This document shows positions 1-12,005 of a stretch of 64,000 nt of DNA, piece after piece (the first letter of the stretch is position 1; every line of letters starts with the position of its first letter). The stretch comes from Asterias rubens. Its lineage: Eukaryota; Echinodermata; Asteroidea; Forcipulatida; Asteriidae. Under the pieces are notes generated by a model. The model was not told the origin of the DNA, made no database searches, and saw nothing but the letters and a program-made list of their open reading frames with translations. A program made the translations under genes and the position numbers. The stretch lies in the NCBI RefSeq assembly GCF_902459465.1, contig NC_047068.1, positions 14,903,195 through 14,967,194 of the forward strand. Direction: 5' to 3'.

Positions 1-441
1 AGCAACACAAATCAACATGATACATTTTGTTTGGTAGGAAAGAATTTTTTTTCTGACCCCTTGCATTACGAGCAGCGCACTTTACACACACCTATTCCGT
101 CTGCCATTTTGGGAGTCAAAATCGTGCACAAACATGCACGGAGGAAACGACTCCCAAAATGATGGAAATGGTAGACATGCATTATTCGGAGGCGAGTTTC
201 ACGTTGTGCAAGGGGTCTTTACACAATTTTCGAAAAATCTAAAAAAGCTGGGCATTTTAGGTCAAAACGCAAAAAACCCAACCAAAACAGACACAGAAAT
301 AGTTTTATAAACTCTGGTGATGGCATTTGAAAAAGGCCCTTTTCAAAATGATGACCTGGGCTTGCCTTTGGGCAAAGCGAAGGATCAAAAAAGAGCCTAA
401 GTAAACTCACATTCAACCCAAAAACATAACAACATACTCAC

Positions 442-3400
442 TGCATCAAGTCTTGGGTCTTTGAATTTCACCTCCAAATAATTCTCAAATATTCCTGAAA
501 GAAACAATCAATTAGAAAGTTATAAAAGAGTCTACCTTGCAAGGTAGACTTTTTATAACTTGGTATATAGATGAGTTTTGTCGTTCCTTGCTTCGATGCA
601 GTATTTCCCATATATCATAAAAACAAAGAATTTACAATTCTAAAACAAACCAATTTATTTATGTTTCTGACATTTTTTCTGAAAATAAATATTAACAAGA
701 TAAGTGATGTATGAGCGTATGGTGATGATTATACAGAAATGAATGGTCTCTAGAGGGTTCAACAAGTTTGTTTGGATGACCTTCTCAGCAAACTATTAAG
801 GGGATATAAACACCAAGCTGGCAGCAGCCAATCTCCTTTATACAAACATTGGTTTAAGGTTTATGATTATGAATTACACAAATCAAGAAATTGTGCTTCA
901 AAACTAAACAACAATACTTATTGTGGAAGTGTCGTGGCCGAGCAGTTAAGAGCACCAAATTCAAACTCTGGTGTTTCTGATCAGCAGAGTGTGGGTTCGA
1001 ATCCAAGCCAAAACGCATGTAACAGAAACCAGTGCACTTATCGAAAGAGAAGGGGTTCGCCCCCTGTGTTCCTGGCTGAGGCTGCTAAATGCGCCGTAGC
1101 ACCTTGTAAACCCTTATAACTTGCTACATAATTGGGTCTCATAATTCATCACTTCAATAACATATCTTTCTGAAAGTTTGTATATACTCAGCGCCTTGAG
1201 TACCTTGTTTGGTAGATACGTGCGCTATATAAGACTTCGATGTTGTTTTAAAATCAGCAATAAGCTTGGTCTATCCACTGGACCACTGTTGTTTTTACCT
1301 TGCACAAGTTTATCGTAATCGCCAGCAGACTGTGCCAACTGGACTACATTGTTGAAGCGTTCTGTCATGGACGTAGGATTCTTCTTGTCATTTGAACCGT
1401 CTAATGACTGGCCTAACGTTGCTTTACCGGAGGCCACGTCATGTGGATTGGCGTACTGCTTTCTGAACAAACCACAACAAAAATGGGTGTGATCTCTGGC
1501 TATATACGGCAGTTACAGATTGAATAGACCGATCCATTATGCTCTGCCCACGACACACACGTGTGAGCAAGAACATGTGAGCCTCTCCAATGATATTCTG
1601 CACAAATCTTCCACACGCGCCAAGCATACGCGCACGCATGTCGGACCTTATTTTGTCGGACTTTTGGTTGAGCAATTGGTTGTGATTGGTCAATACGCAA
1701 TGGGGCAGAGCTTAATGGTTCAGTCTATTGCTTCTGACTGACACCCCCAAACAAAAATATTGGTAAAGTAGGGAGATCGCCAACATAGGGTTTGATAGGT
1801 CAGCTGGTAGTTAAGTGACCCTTTTCCTTTTTTTTGGGGGGGGGGGGGTGGGAGTAGGGGATGACGCCATAATTCGGGCATGATATTTGGTCCGTGGTAA
1901 AAGAAGAACATTTTATTATCCAAGAGCTGACCTACATATACACACGGTGTAGGCTTTAATAAACAGTTCAGGCTATTTAATCAAATTTTTCCTGATTGGT
2001 TTAAGGAGCAAAAAAAAAATTTAAAAAAATCAGAAGTCAGAGTAAATTAGGAAGAATATCACGTCTGATTACCCTTAAAAATTACACTTACTTTTTAGGC
2101 AAGGGAAGTTTGAAGATTTCTTGCCAGATTGTAAAGAAGCCTTTGTTTTTATCTTTCTGGCCGATGCTCAACGAATGCACGAGGCCAAGACTCAATACTT
2201 TGCGCTGACTGTGGATAAACTATCAGCAAAATACAAAACAAACATGAAAAGAGGATTTGAAACTGTGATTGGAGAGTACTTATTGGGGTAACAACATGTA
2301 CATGAGTAGGATTTGAAACTTTGCATGGTGGAGATACAATCTAGTAGGGTTTGCAGTAACACCATGTACATGAGTAGGATTTGAAACTTTGCATGGTGGA
2401 GATACAATCTAGTAAGGTTTGCAGTAAAACCATGTACATGAGTAGGATTTGAAACTTTGCATCGTGGAGATACAATCTAGTAAGGTTTGCAGTAACACCA
2501 TGTACATGAGTAGGATTTGAAACTTTGCATGGTGGAGATACAATCTAGTAAGGTTTGCAGTAACACCATGTACATGAGTAGGATTTGAAACTTTGCATGG
2601 TGGAGATACAATCTAGTAAGGTTTGCAGTAACACCATGTACATGAGTAGGATTTGAAACTTTGCATGGTGGAGATACAATCTAGTAAGGTTTGCAGTAAC
2701 ACCATGTACATGAGTAGGATTTGAAACTTTGCATGGTGGAGATACAATCTAGTAAGGTTTGCAGTTACACCATGTACATGAGTAGGATTTGAAACTTTGC
2801 ATGGTGGAGATACAATCTAGTAAGGTTTGCAGTTACACCATGTACATGAGTAGGATTTGAAACTTTGCATGGTGGAGATACAATCTAGTAAGGTTTGCAG
2901 TTACACCATGTACATGAGTAGGATTTTAAACTTTGCATGGTGGAGATACTTTGATGGAATTCAGGAGAATGACTTACTTCTAAAGAAAAATAAGCAAACT
3001 GAACAAAGCGTTAAGTTGTTACTCCCCCAGTTCTTTTCAGAACATAACACAACCCATAAAGAGTCATTTTCATGCACATGGTTTTTAAGTAATGCTTTAA
3101 CAGAGTTAAGATCAAATAGGCTATTGTTAGAGTTGAAGGTCAAAGGTCATACCTGTAGTGTATTAAGACAGGATCGTATATCATTATCTGCCTTATTGCA
3201 TAGAGCCATCAGTGCCGTCATGTCTGTACGTAAAGCATTGGTCTTTGCGATCTGTGGAACATCAAAGTTTGAACAATTCAGATTCTTACTTTATATTAAC
3301 CCTTATGAACTGCCTCTAGCTACCGGGCAATCTCGTTGGTCTAGTTGGTAAGACTGCTTTGAAATTACAAAGGTTGGGGTTCGAATCCCACCCCAGTAAT

Positions 3401-6400
3401 ATGCCTGTGATTTTTTGCACAGAGCTCGGGAAAATACTGAGAATAAAGTGCTAACACACATCGGTGTATATGGGTAAAACCAAAATTAATATTACATTAA
3501 CCCTATTACCTATTATGTTTTGAGATAAAATGGTGGTGTGTCTTGGCCGAGCGGATAAGAACACCAGACTCAAGCTTAGTTGTTTCTGATCAGCAGAGTG
3601 TGGGTTTGAGTTCCATTCATGACACTTGTGTCCTTAAGCAAGACACTTATTGAATATTGCTTAGTCCTTTGGATGCGACATAAAGGTCCCCTGTGTTGTG
3701 TAATGCATGTAAAAGAACCCAGTGCACTAGTGGAAAAGAGAAGGGGTTCGCCACGATGTTCCTGATTTGATCGGCTGCATATTGAGCCACAGCACCATGG
3801 TGCTATAAAGGAATAGGTCTCATACTTCAATTCGTAGCTTCGCATACCTTGCAGAAAAAAATACTAAGCGCTTTGATATAGGGGTGTGAGAAAGCGCTAT
3901 TTAAGAACCCACTATATTACTATTACCGGTACTATTATTTAGCGCTTGAACAAATTACCTGATTGAGTCTTGACGCTAGCCTGGTGGTGAGGGTAGAGGG
4001 AAAGTGCGTCACAAACGCGACTTGTCTGAGCTGCCTCAGAGCTGGAACATAACTGATGGTCATAAAAATATACATTGTTATTATTATTATTATTAGATAT
4101 TTCTTGTAATGAAACAATGATGCCACATAATAAGTGAACTTTTAAATCACTTTAGCTCTCAAGCCTGAGGAAACCTGTAAACTGAGGGTGCTTGCAAATA
4201 TGCAAATATGGTAAAGTATCTTGCTCAAGGACACAAGTGTCATGACCAGGACTCTAACCATCTATGTTTGAACCCACACACTGCTGATCAGGAACACCAA
4301 AGCTAGAGTCAAGTACTCCCCTGATCATGGGCTATAAAATGCACTGTAAATGATTTATTATTTATTCTATTCAACTTTATTTTAGTGTAAGATTGTGGAT
4401 TGGTCCTTGTCACTTACGGGTCGTTACAAATGCAGATAATTGGCCGCAGTAACAGCTTGGGTTTCTTCTTCTTTGAGTTGGGGGCAGCTGCTGAGGCAGC
4501 GCCCTCTGGACCTCCTTTGATGAATGCTAGGAGACAATTGATTGCAGGCTGGAAACAAGTAGATACCCAAATAAATAATGATAGCAAACTACTAATAAAA
4601 AAATCTCAAAGCTAACTGATTATAAACCTCAGTCCAGAGATATAGATCCTTTTTAAGTAATTTGACGTCCAAGAATGGCACTGTTGCTTAGCCACTGCAG
4701 CAATTCAAAATAAACACAGTTGTGAACAAAATTCTACTCATGTACATGGTGTTACCACGAATAAAACCTTATAGATCGTATCCAAGCCCACATCTGTATG
4801 GACTGTAAAAGGGGTAACCCTGTTTCAGCCCGAGGAGTAGGTGGAAACAGCCCCTGGAAAAATAGTCGATTGTAGCCAACACGTTGAAGTGGCCTTAAAG
4901 TTTCTGACAACTTGAAGAAAAAAAAAAAAAAAAAAATGCAAAGTTTCAAACTTACCGCTGGGGCACCATCAATCTCATCAATGACCAGACAGTTGGGTCT
5001 CCTTTCTTTTGTAAGAACAGACTTCATCTGTGTTGAGGACTCCAACTTGTTCTTGAAAACATCTACGCTACGATCATCACTGAAAATGGGTATTGGTTTA
5101 ATTGTATGAATCGGCCAAAAATAATTTCAGGGTAGTTATGGACCTTGACAATCTTTATACCTTAAGTTGCAATGTGTATGTAAATCTGTGAACAGCCGAG
5201 TCTTGAGAAAGTACTGTAAAAATTACCCATATAATGTCGTCAGGTTTTGGACTTGCAAAATAAAAGTAACCCATTTACCCATTTCTAAAAAACTGCAGAT
5301 TTCAAGCAAAACAATTTTAAGGGAAAATTGTCATAATGACTTAGTTTAAATCATGTAAGTTACATGTGAATCTGTAACTATTTATATTTTCAATCTTACC
5401 GATGCTGTGCATCTTAAACCAAACTGAAAGAAGAAGTGCCAGTAAAAAAATAAAACCACAAGGAAATACTGCTTAACAATTTTCAGCTAAGCAAAAAGGA
5501 GCGGGAAACCAGTCAAAATAAGGTACATGTGACATGGTATTTTGGCTGGTAACCTTAGCAAGCTTAAGCAGCTCTATGAAATTGGAACCTGCAGCTGATT
5601 TCACGAAACTGCGTAACTGCGTAAGTCCACTCGGCAACGTTTGGCGCATGCAACGTTTATAGACAAGTTTTGGCAAGTGGACTTGCACAGTTGCAGTTTT
5701 CGTGAAATCGGCTGCTGGTGTCCTACCTGGCGTTCATTTCTACCACGTTGTATCCAGCATGTCTTGCTATGATATGCGCTAATGTCGTCTTCCCTAGACC
5801 TGGTGGACCACACAGCAATGCTATCTTATGAACAGGTCGATTCTGTGCGTCAAGCTCCTAAATAAAGACAAAATAATAACAGTAATTATACAAGAACTGC
5901 AGGACTAGCAATCACATGGTTGTGGGTTCGAATCCTAACAAACTAGCTGCTGATTTAACAATGAATAGAGTAAGTATTGTCAAGTATTTATAAACTTGTA
6001 TTACTTATAAGAGATGTTAAGTTTGCATCGGGGATAAAGAATATTAATTTTGGTTTTTACCCATACACCGATGTGTGTTAGCACTGTATACTCGGTACTT
6101 TCCCGAATCCTGTGAAAAAATAACACAGGCATGTTACTCGGGTGGGATTCGAACCCACGACCCTTGCAATTCTAGAGCAGTATCTTACCAACTAGACTAC
6201 CGAAGTTGCCCGGTAGCTAGAGGCAGTTCAAATCCTATGTATTACTTACTTATATATCTACATTTACATAGGATTAAAACAGTAGAACGGTTCAAAAACC
6301 AAAGGTTTAATTCCTTTTGAAGAGGGAATTTATGCTGTTCAAATAAAGAAACATAAATCTAAACCAGAATATTACCTCCTGTATTTCCTCATGTTGGTAA

Positions 6401-6454
6401 TTGAACTTGAAGTTCTTCTTAAACTGCTTCGGGCCCTTTCCATCGGGCTGCTGC

Positions 6455-6491
<37 letters not shown>

Positions 6492-7809
6492 GATGATGTT
6501 GTGGTTTTTTCCTTTGTTTTTTCTCTTTTCCAAATACCAATATGTCCCAGAGTTTCAGCCAGAAGAGAAGATTGCGATTTATTCCCTGTCGGAATGGAAT
6601 TAAAAAGTGATATGATTGGCAAATCATAAACAAAAAAGAAATAAAAGTGCTAGCATTTAAATCAAGGTCAGCTTGTATAACTTGTCACCTTTTTGAAAAG
6701 ATACCACACTGGTCAGTTGGGAAACTGTGATTAAAATTAACGCATACAATTCAGAATAGTAAAAAACAAAAGCTGAACAAGTTTTGTGACTTTACCACTT
6801 ATTTTTTCTAATCAACAATTCCTCACCACATTTCAAAATGGAAATTCAACTCATATGTCCACTATGCAAAACACAGCGAAACACCTTTATCATGGTACAA
6901 TCTCCCAATGGATATAAAAACTTTGCAAAATATGAACAATTTCAAGAAGAGTCTACCATTTTCAAGAAGAGACTCTAAACTCATCTGAACTCCAAAGTGT
7001 AGGTCTGTTTTGTTTGTTTCCAAAGCACTTATTTTTCAAAGCACAGAAAAGTATTGCTTAACAGAAACAGGTTACCAGCCAAAATTACACTTGTTTTACA
7101 TTATTGTGACTGGGGCCCAGAGAAAATTGCTGAGCAGTATTTTCTGCTTAACAGCTTTATGAAATCGGCGTGGCCCCACAACTTCATTGAAGACAGAGCC
7201 CCTCCTCCAATTAGGAATCTTCTTGTGTTACTCACATCATCACTAAGTAGATCGGTGTAGCGTTTTGGGGCGTACTGATCCACCCATAATGCAGAGCACT
7301 TCTCTTCTACTCCCTCCTCCTCATCTTCTCTCTCATCGTCTGCATCCTCCGGCTCAACCATCTCAAGTTTCTTAGCTAGATCTCTGAAGAACACAATCAT
7401 CAAACAAAGATAGGAAGATTAATGGTTTTACCCCTTACACCAATGTGTAAACACTGGGTACTCAGTACTTTCCCGAGTTCTGTGAACAACATCACAGGCA
7501 TTTTACTCAGATGGGATTCAAACCCACCTTTGCCAATCTAGAGCAGTTACTTACCAACTAGACCACCGAGATTGCTCTGTAGCAAATATTCTATGGAAAG
7601 TACTGCGCCACGCATCTGGAACTCTCTACCACTTAATCTTAGATCTTGTCTTTGTATCACAACATTCAAATCTCTTCTCAAAACTTATCTTATGTCACAG
7701 GTTTTCAAGGACTAATTTTGTTGTGTCCGTTTTTCTTTGTTTTGTTTTGTTGTTGGTTTTTACTGCGCCTTGAACACCCAGCAGGGTGAATACGTGCGCA
7801 TTACAAGTC

Positions 7810-7862
<53 letters not shown>

Positions 7863-10800
7863 CAGTGCTTACACACATCAGTGTATGGGTAAAAACCAAA
7901 TATTATTTTTAATCCCAATGCCAATTTAACTCTGTTGAATTTTGATTCAAAACATTCACAATGTCTTATGACTTAAAGGTAAAAAGTACATTACAGGAAT
8001 GCTCCATTATTAAGAAAGAGCAGACACATTCTTTTCATCTGACAACTCACACCTGTTATCTCCATGTATTTGCTTTTCCAAACAGTAAACTTCAGTGGTG
8101 CTGCTGAATGCCCCCAGTAAAATTAGCTGCTCATCCATCGAGTTTGATGACCCAAGTAATTCAAGATTAACACACTTGCTCACTAAAAGGGTATAAACTT
8201 TCTGAATTTTTGCGACCAAATTCAGAATTTCTTGAATGGCACTTTCCCGTAATGATACGTTTGGTAACCACTCCTAAAATGAATGGCATCATCAGAAAAA
8301 CAAAACAAATTTAAAGTCTTTAATACCTCTTGAGTTGGGATGAGATCCTGTCTGCATCTTTCATTAATCTCTCATGTCTCTGTAGAAAAAGAAAGAAATT
8401 TTATTTAGAAATATTTTAGTCCCAGGCCTTGAACTGGGCTCTTGAAGGGCCACATTAATTTTCCTCTCGTAAGGGCACTTCTGTCAAAAAAAGTTTTTAT
8501 TGGCACCTTGCAGAGGGCACCACGGCAAAAGCACTTGGCACCACGGACACATTGCCAGGACCGAGATTCAAACCCACATTGTGATTACTCACCAACCACA
8601 ATTTGAATTCTGTGCGCTAGACGGTTTGCCCATGACACACTGTTGTCATGGTATGATGTGTTTGTTGACTATGAAAGCTAGAAAGAAACTATAAACAGGA
8701 GACTACACCGGCTCTTCTCAGAGCCAACAGTCCCACAAAAGAGATTTACTCATGGTTGTACCCACAAGTCTACTATTTATTTATCGTTTCTTCCTATTTA
8801 TCCACACCATGCAAAGCTTCAAACAATACAAACTATCAAAGCGTCTCTTATTTTACCTCATTCTCAATTTCATCCCTCATCAGCTCAACGGGTATTGACA
8901 GGAGACGTAGAGGACCAACTCGCTTCGGCTTGGAGACTGTCTTGCCTTTCTGTATTGTTACAATTGCATTTAAGACAAATAATAAACATCAAAATAAGCA
9001 CATGAACATGCATTAAACAGGACGTCACTCAGCCCTGAACAAAATGACTTACATGAACTAGATATATAACCCCCCCCCCAAAAAAAAAGAAAGAAAAAAA
9101 AAAAAAAAAAAGAAGCAATTTAAGCCAGGAAAAAATCAAGTGAAACTACACATAAAAAGGCAAATTGCAATGTCAAAAAAGTTTAACTCATCATAAAAAA
9201 AGTCAACTATTTACAGAAATTGATCAGATGGCTGAAGCAAAGAAAAAAAGTGCAATAATTACTACTAATTCTCACCATCTGGTCCTCAACACTTTCCACT
9301 TCCTTCATCCTTAAATAGACTCGTCGCCCATCCTGCGAGGTGAGTCGAGCTGACAATCCTGGCGGTTCCCTCAGCAATACCTGAAGACGTCTGTATCCCA
9401 CCGGTCTGTCTGGATCACCTGGAGAAACCGCCCTCGTGTGGTCATGGGTTTGACCTTTCGGCGCGGCCATTTCTCTGTGTCGTTGAACTTGTTGAAGGAT
9501 TTTCTCATTGGCTGTTGGTGAGGCAGGTGGCGTGATTGCACTCTCATCAGCTGCCTTGTTGGACTCATGGAAGAGCTTCCGGGCACGTTTTGCAGTAGAT
9601 GCTGATGGAGATATAAGAAGTTAAGGAAGGGTTAGGGCCTTGGGACACAAGGCAACTCTTACAGGCAACTTGGTGGGAACCAACTTTAGTGCAAGATTAC
9701 ACTTCGCTAGCACATGAGTAATTGCTCAAACAATGTCTAACGATCGCCCAAGGATATGTGAATATTAAAATGTGAGTTGATTTGTACAAAAACAAAACAC
9801 ACGAAAAAAATCCTTTTTGTTTCATCTCAATTGGACGTCGCAAGTGCGATGGATTTGCAGTTTGCGATCTCATCGCAAGTGTGATAGCTATATGATCACA
9901 AAGGGGGACTTAAATAAAATCAGCCCCCTGGTCTACAACTTAGGTTTGAATGAAGTACCTCTTCTTCTTGCACATCACAGGAAAAACAATTAAGATTTCT
10001 TCTTACTGATAGTGGGAAGAGGAGCATCTATGACCAACTCATCTTCGCTGTCAGACATTGGCCCAAACATCTCTTCAATATCTCGTTTCTTGGCTCTCCT
10101 CTCCGATGAGGTATCCTCATCTTCTCTTGCGAGTCCATTTTCAAGTCTTCTCGACGTTTGATTGTCTTTGTTCAGGGCAGACACTGGGTCTGATTGACTG
10201 TCGTGAAGTTGGTGGAGTCCATTGGCTTTATCTCTTGTTGAACTTTGAAGAATGCTTTCTGATGACAATTTCTGAGATTTGCTAACAGCTTCCGAGGACG
10301 TGGTTTTCTTTTGAGTCAAACCTCTCTCTGATGCTAAAAATGATATGAACACAAAATTAAAAAGTTGCATTAGGCCTAAACTGGAAATAAAGTGAATGGA
10401 ATTGAGAACCTTTGCAGAGTTCAGCTAGAGTGCTAGAATTTCATGTTCTCCTAGTCCTAGTCTTTGACTCCAACAATAAGATAGGGTTGGTCCATGTTAA
10501 GACATCCATGATATGTTAAGAATTATGATTTCCCATTGTTCTGACAATGACATCCATATATAATAGGGCATTTTCAGGCCATTTTGATTTACTACTTTTT
10601 GCATTTAGACCATACTAGTTGCGATAACATAACCCTCCTTCCGATGGCCGGAGCCTGTCGGTCGGGAGGAGGGTTACGTTATCGCAACTAAGACTGCATA
10701 GGTGCTTTTGGTTGGTAAGCAGTGTTGCAACAGCTAATTCTATTTCCAAACTATGATTTTGAAGTTACTTCTAGTTCTATAATTTAATATTTACTTTTTA

Positions 10801-11141
10801 TAGGCCTACATGATTGTTTTTCATAGAAAATAGATATCATAATTTTGCACTGGAGAGAATGTTTACCAAACTGTCTGGGATTACAATAATTTTCACACCA
10901 TTTATATATTATTGATAAATATTAAACAAATCAATATAAATAATGACATAGCCTATAATACTAATAGTCATGATAGTATTACAAAATAAATTGTATTGTG
11001 CGCATTTACAAAAATAAAATAAAGAGTAACAAAACAAAACAGTTGTCAGTAGTTTGGCCTACCTTCCATCTCCATTTCCATTTCTCGCATTGCCTCAAAA
11101 TCATCCGCATATTCATTCTCAAAGTCAAAATCATCTTCCAT
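442..11141 (-). CDS. CHTF18: CHTF18/CTF18, alternative clamp-loader large subunit (3' part off window)
   Basis: Ctf18 is the large AAA+ subunit of the Ctf18-RFC complex, which loads PCNA for replication and sister-chromatid cohesion in the nucleus. Exons that splice in consistent phase: 11063-11141 (start ATG, acidic MEDDFDFENE), 10007-10333, 9276-9601, 8857-8949, 8327-8379, 7236-7383, 6376-6585, 5727-5857, 4956-5079, 4418-4548, 3959-4052, 3153-3251, then 2092-2208, 1299-1462 and 442-494. Visible motifs: LWVDQYAPKRYTDLLSDD (clamp-loader entry motif), WLKLWD, Walker A GPPGLGKTT near residue 429, Walker B LVIDEID near 487-493, and PIICICND followed by PALRQLRQ (sensor-1 region). GQKDKNKGFFTIWQEIF and NPTSMTERFNNVVQLA match later CTF18 regions. 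The first twelve exons total 605 codons. A few residues between 3153 and 2208 are not placed (probable micro-exon). The C-terminal part that binds Dcc1/Ctf8 lies beyond position 1. A 15-glutamine run is encoded in the exon at 6376. Confidence 0.93.
772..925 (-). mobile_element. Headless copy of the third SINE
   Basis: CACCAAGCTGGCAGCAGCCA ... AATTACACAAATCAAGAAAT follows the tail and body of the SINE at 25055; the tRNA part is absent. It adjoins the SINE at 928. Confidence 0.6.
928..1240 (+). mobile_element. SINE with Leu/Ser-tRNA-like head
   Basis: The head GTGTCGTGGCCGAGCAGTT is the A box of a Leu/Ser-type tRNA and GTGGGTTCGAATCC is the B box. Body contains CCAGTGCACTTATCG and ends near ACGTGCGCTATATAAG. 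CHTF18 intron. Confidence 0.75.
1523..1729. mobile_element. 207-bp MITE with AATAGACC ends
   Basis: AATAGACCGATCCATTATGC and its imperfect complement GGCAGAGCTTAATGGTTCAG...TCTATT form the ends. A related left end appears inside the element at 24662. In a CHTF18 intron. Confidence 0.7.
2288..2953. repeat. 68-bp tandem repeat array, about ten copies
   Basis: CATGTACATGAGTAGGA recurs every 68 bp at 2295, 2363, 2431, 2499, 2567, 2635, 2703, 2771, 2839 and 2907, with very few differences between copies. It sits in a CHTF18 intron between the exons at 2092 and 3153. The unit (TTTGCATGGTGGAGATACAA ... GTTTGCAGTAACACCATG) resembles a dispersed element seen at 13235, 32610, 32820 and 33370. Confidence 0.95.
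3325..3510 (+). mobile_element. SINE with second tRNA-like head (GTCTAGTTGGTAAGACTGC)
   Basis: A box GGTCTAGTTGGTAAGACTGC and B box GGGGTTCGAATCCCACCCC, then TGCCTGTGATTTTTTGCACA and ATCGGTGTATATGGGTAAAA. The tRNA part lacks normal stem pairing throughout. CHTF18 intron. Confidence 0.72.
3533..3905 (+). mobile_element. SINE with Leu/Ser-tRNA-like head, near full length
   Basis: TCTTGGCCGAGCGGATAAGA (A box) and GTGGGTTTGAGTTCC (B box). The body has CATTCATGACACTTGTGTCC, GAACCCAGTGCACT and a tail AAGCGCTATTTAAGAAC. CHTF18 intron. Confidence 0.8.
4185..4330 (-). mobile_element. SINE (Leu/Ser-tRNA type), reverse, fragment
   Basis: GGACACAAGTGTCATGACCA, then TTTGAACCCACACACTGCTG, as in the tRNA-proximal half of other copies. 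CHTF18 intron. Confidence 0.6.
6040..6235 (-). mobile_element. SINE with second tRNA-like head, reverse
   Basis: GGTGGGATTCGAACCCACGA (B box complement) and CTTACCAACTAGACTACCGA (A box complement), preceded by the ACCGATGTGTGTTAGCAC body. CHTF18 intron. Confidence 0.72.
6448..6492 (-). repeat. Coding CAG/CAA run (15 Gln) in CHTF18
   Basis: Three CTG and twelve TTG triplets on the plus strand read as fifteen Gln codons (three CAG, twelve CAA) on the coding strand, preceded by HH. The run lies between the WLKLWD motif and the Walker A exon. Confidence 0.93.
7425..7585 (-). mobile_element. SINE with second tRNA-like head, reverse, partial
   Basis: ATGGGATTCAAACCCACC and ACTTACCAACTAGACCACCG with the same body as 6040-6235. 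CHTF18 intron. Confidence 0.68.
7806..7861. repeat. (ATT)n microsatellite
   Basis: About eighteen TTA/ATT units in a CHTF18 intron, next to a SINE-like tail (CGTGCGCATTACAAG). Confidence 0.95.
8700..8785 (+). repeat. Dispersed repeat with histone-like 3' stem-loop
   Basis: GGCTCTTCTCAGAGCC (8710-8725) is a 6-bp stem with a TCTC loop, followed by CACAAAAGAGATTTAC and GGTTGTACCC. The sequence matches 42815-42900. CHTF18 intron, antisense to the gene. Confidence 0.7.
10616..10690. mobile_element. 75-bp mini inverted-repeat element
   Basis: Arms TAGTTGCGATAACATAACCC and GGGTTACGTTATCGCAACTA with a short GC-rich loop. A TA at each end fits a TA target duplication as in mariner-type MITEs. In a CHTF18 intron. 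Confidence 0.75.
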
Positions 11142-11670
11142 GATGACGAACTTGGTTGACAGAAGTCAATCTTTCACTCGATACTTCAAGGATTCTAAGT
11201 AAACGTTTATAACAAGTAAAGTACATCGACTTCAATGTGGATTGTTGTGGTCTACGAATAACCAATCCAACACAAGTCACAACTCAACTCAACAAAGATA
11301 TTTCCACAGATAATTGTAGTTTATTAGCCTATCAAGTGTTCTATTATTATTCAAGGTAGTCATATCTTCATTTTCGTTTGATACATTTTACAAATCACAT
11401 GCGATCTCCACCCTTTTTCGAAGTAAATAAAAACTTGCTTGACATGTGTATCTCTCTCTACCTCAAAGATATTCCCGCGAAAGCTACCAAAACATCACAG
11501 CTGGTTCCCTGTAATTCGCACGTTTGTGCATTGTTCAAATGCCCGCGGACCAGGCAAAGTGATCTTTTGGAGCAGTGCATGATGGGATACTTCAACATGG
11601 CGGCGCCCATGGCCTCCAATTTTAAGTTCGCAGTGTGTTGATCGGCAGATCTGATCGTCGTTTTTGATCG
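11142..11670. promoter_or_regulatory. Head-to-head promoter region of CHTF18 and TSC2, with TSC2 5' noncoding exon
   Basis: The CHTF18 start codon (11141, minus) and the first TSC2 splice donor (GTAAGTG at 11671, plus) are about 530 bp apart, so the two genes probably share one promoter region. At 11594-11604 lies AACATGGCGGC, a good match to the YY1 site often found near animal transcription starts. The TSC2 first exon probably starts around here and ends at 11670; it is noncoding because the first plausible ATG is in the next exon (12788). No TATA box is evident. The exact start sites are not visible. Confidence 0.55.
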
Positions 11671-11697
11671 GTAAGTGTACGGGATCGTTTGGAAAAG

Positions 11698-11817
11698 TTT
11701 CCGTATGGCGCCACCACTTTTACATTCGATATGAAATAATATAGTATCTAATTTACCTCAATGAGATATCCCTTTTTGTAAAAATGAGTGAAAAAGTGGT
11801 GGCGCCATACGGAAAGT
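11698..11817. mobile_element. 120-bp MITE with about 24-bp terminal inverted repeats
   Basis: Ends are TTTCCGTATGGCGCCACCAC and its reverse complement (about 11791-11817); the middle is AT-rich. Located 28 bp after the TSC2 5' exon donor. Confidence 0.8.
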
Positions 11818-12005
11818 TATCCGATCGTTTAAGCAACAGAAAGGGGAACATCTCAGCCGTATGTTCATTACTGATATATTATTGCAAATCTGTTTTAATC
11901 AGAATCTCTTCAATTGACAATCAATTCAACAAAAGTCCAACTCCAGTTTGCTTGAGTTTAGTTAGTTTGGGCTTACTCTATGGTTTGGGGGCTGGTCATC
12001 TGCAT

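Noticed and set aside
2288-2953. CRISPR-like look of the regular array
   Set aside because: The units are contiguous 68-bp repeats with no unique spacers, in an animal intron; it is a minisatellite.
3326-3400. Functional tRNA genes at this and other tRNA-like heads (928, 6180, 30960, 38282)
   Set aside because: A and B boxes are present but the arms do not pair as full cloverleaves, and each is followed by the same shared body seen in other copies, as expected for SINEs.
6391-6603. Plus-strand poly-Leu ORF
   Set aside because: Antisense reading of the CHTF18 CAG/CAA exon.
8010-8270. Open minus-strand frame in a CHTF18 intron considered as an exon (EWLPNVSLRESAIQEIL...)
   Set aside because: The exons at 8327 and 7236 join directly in phase (AG + A gives Arg before DLAKKLE), whereas inserting this segment breaks the frame.
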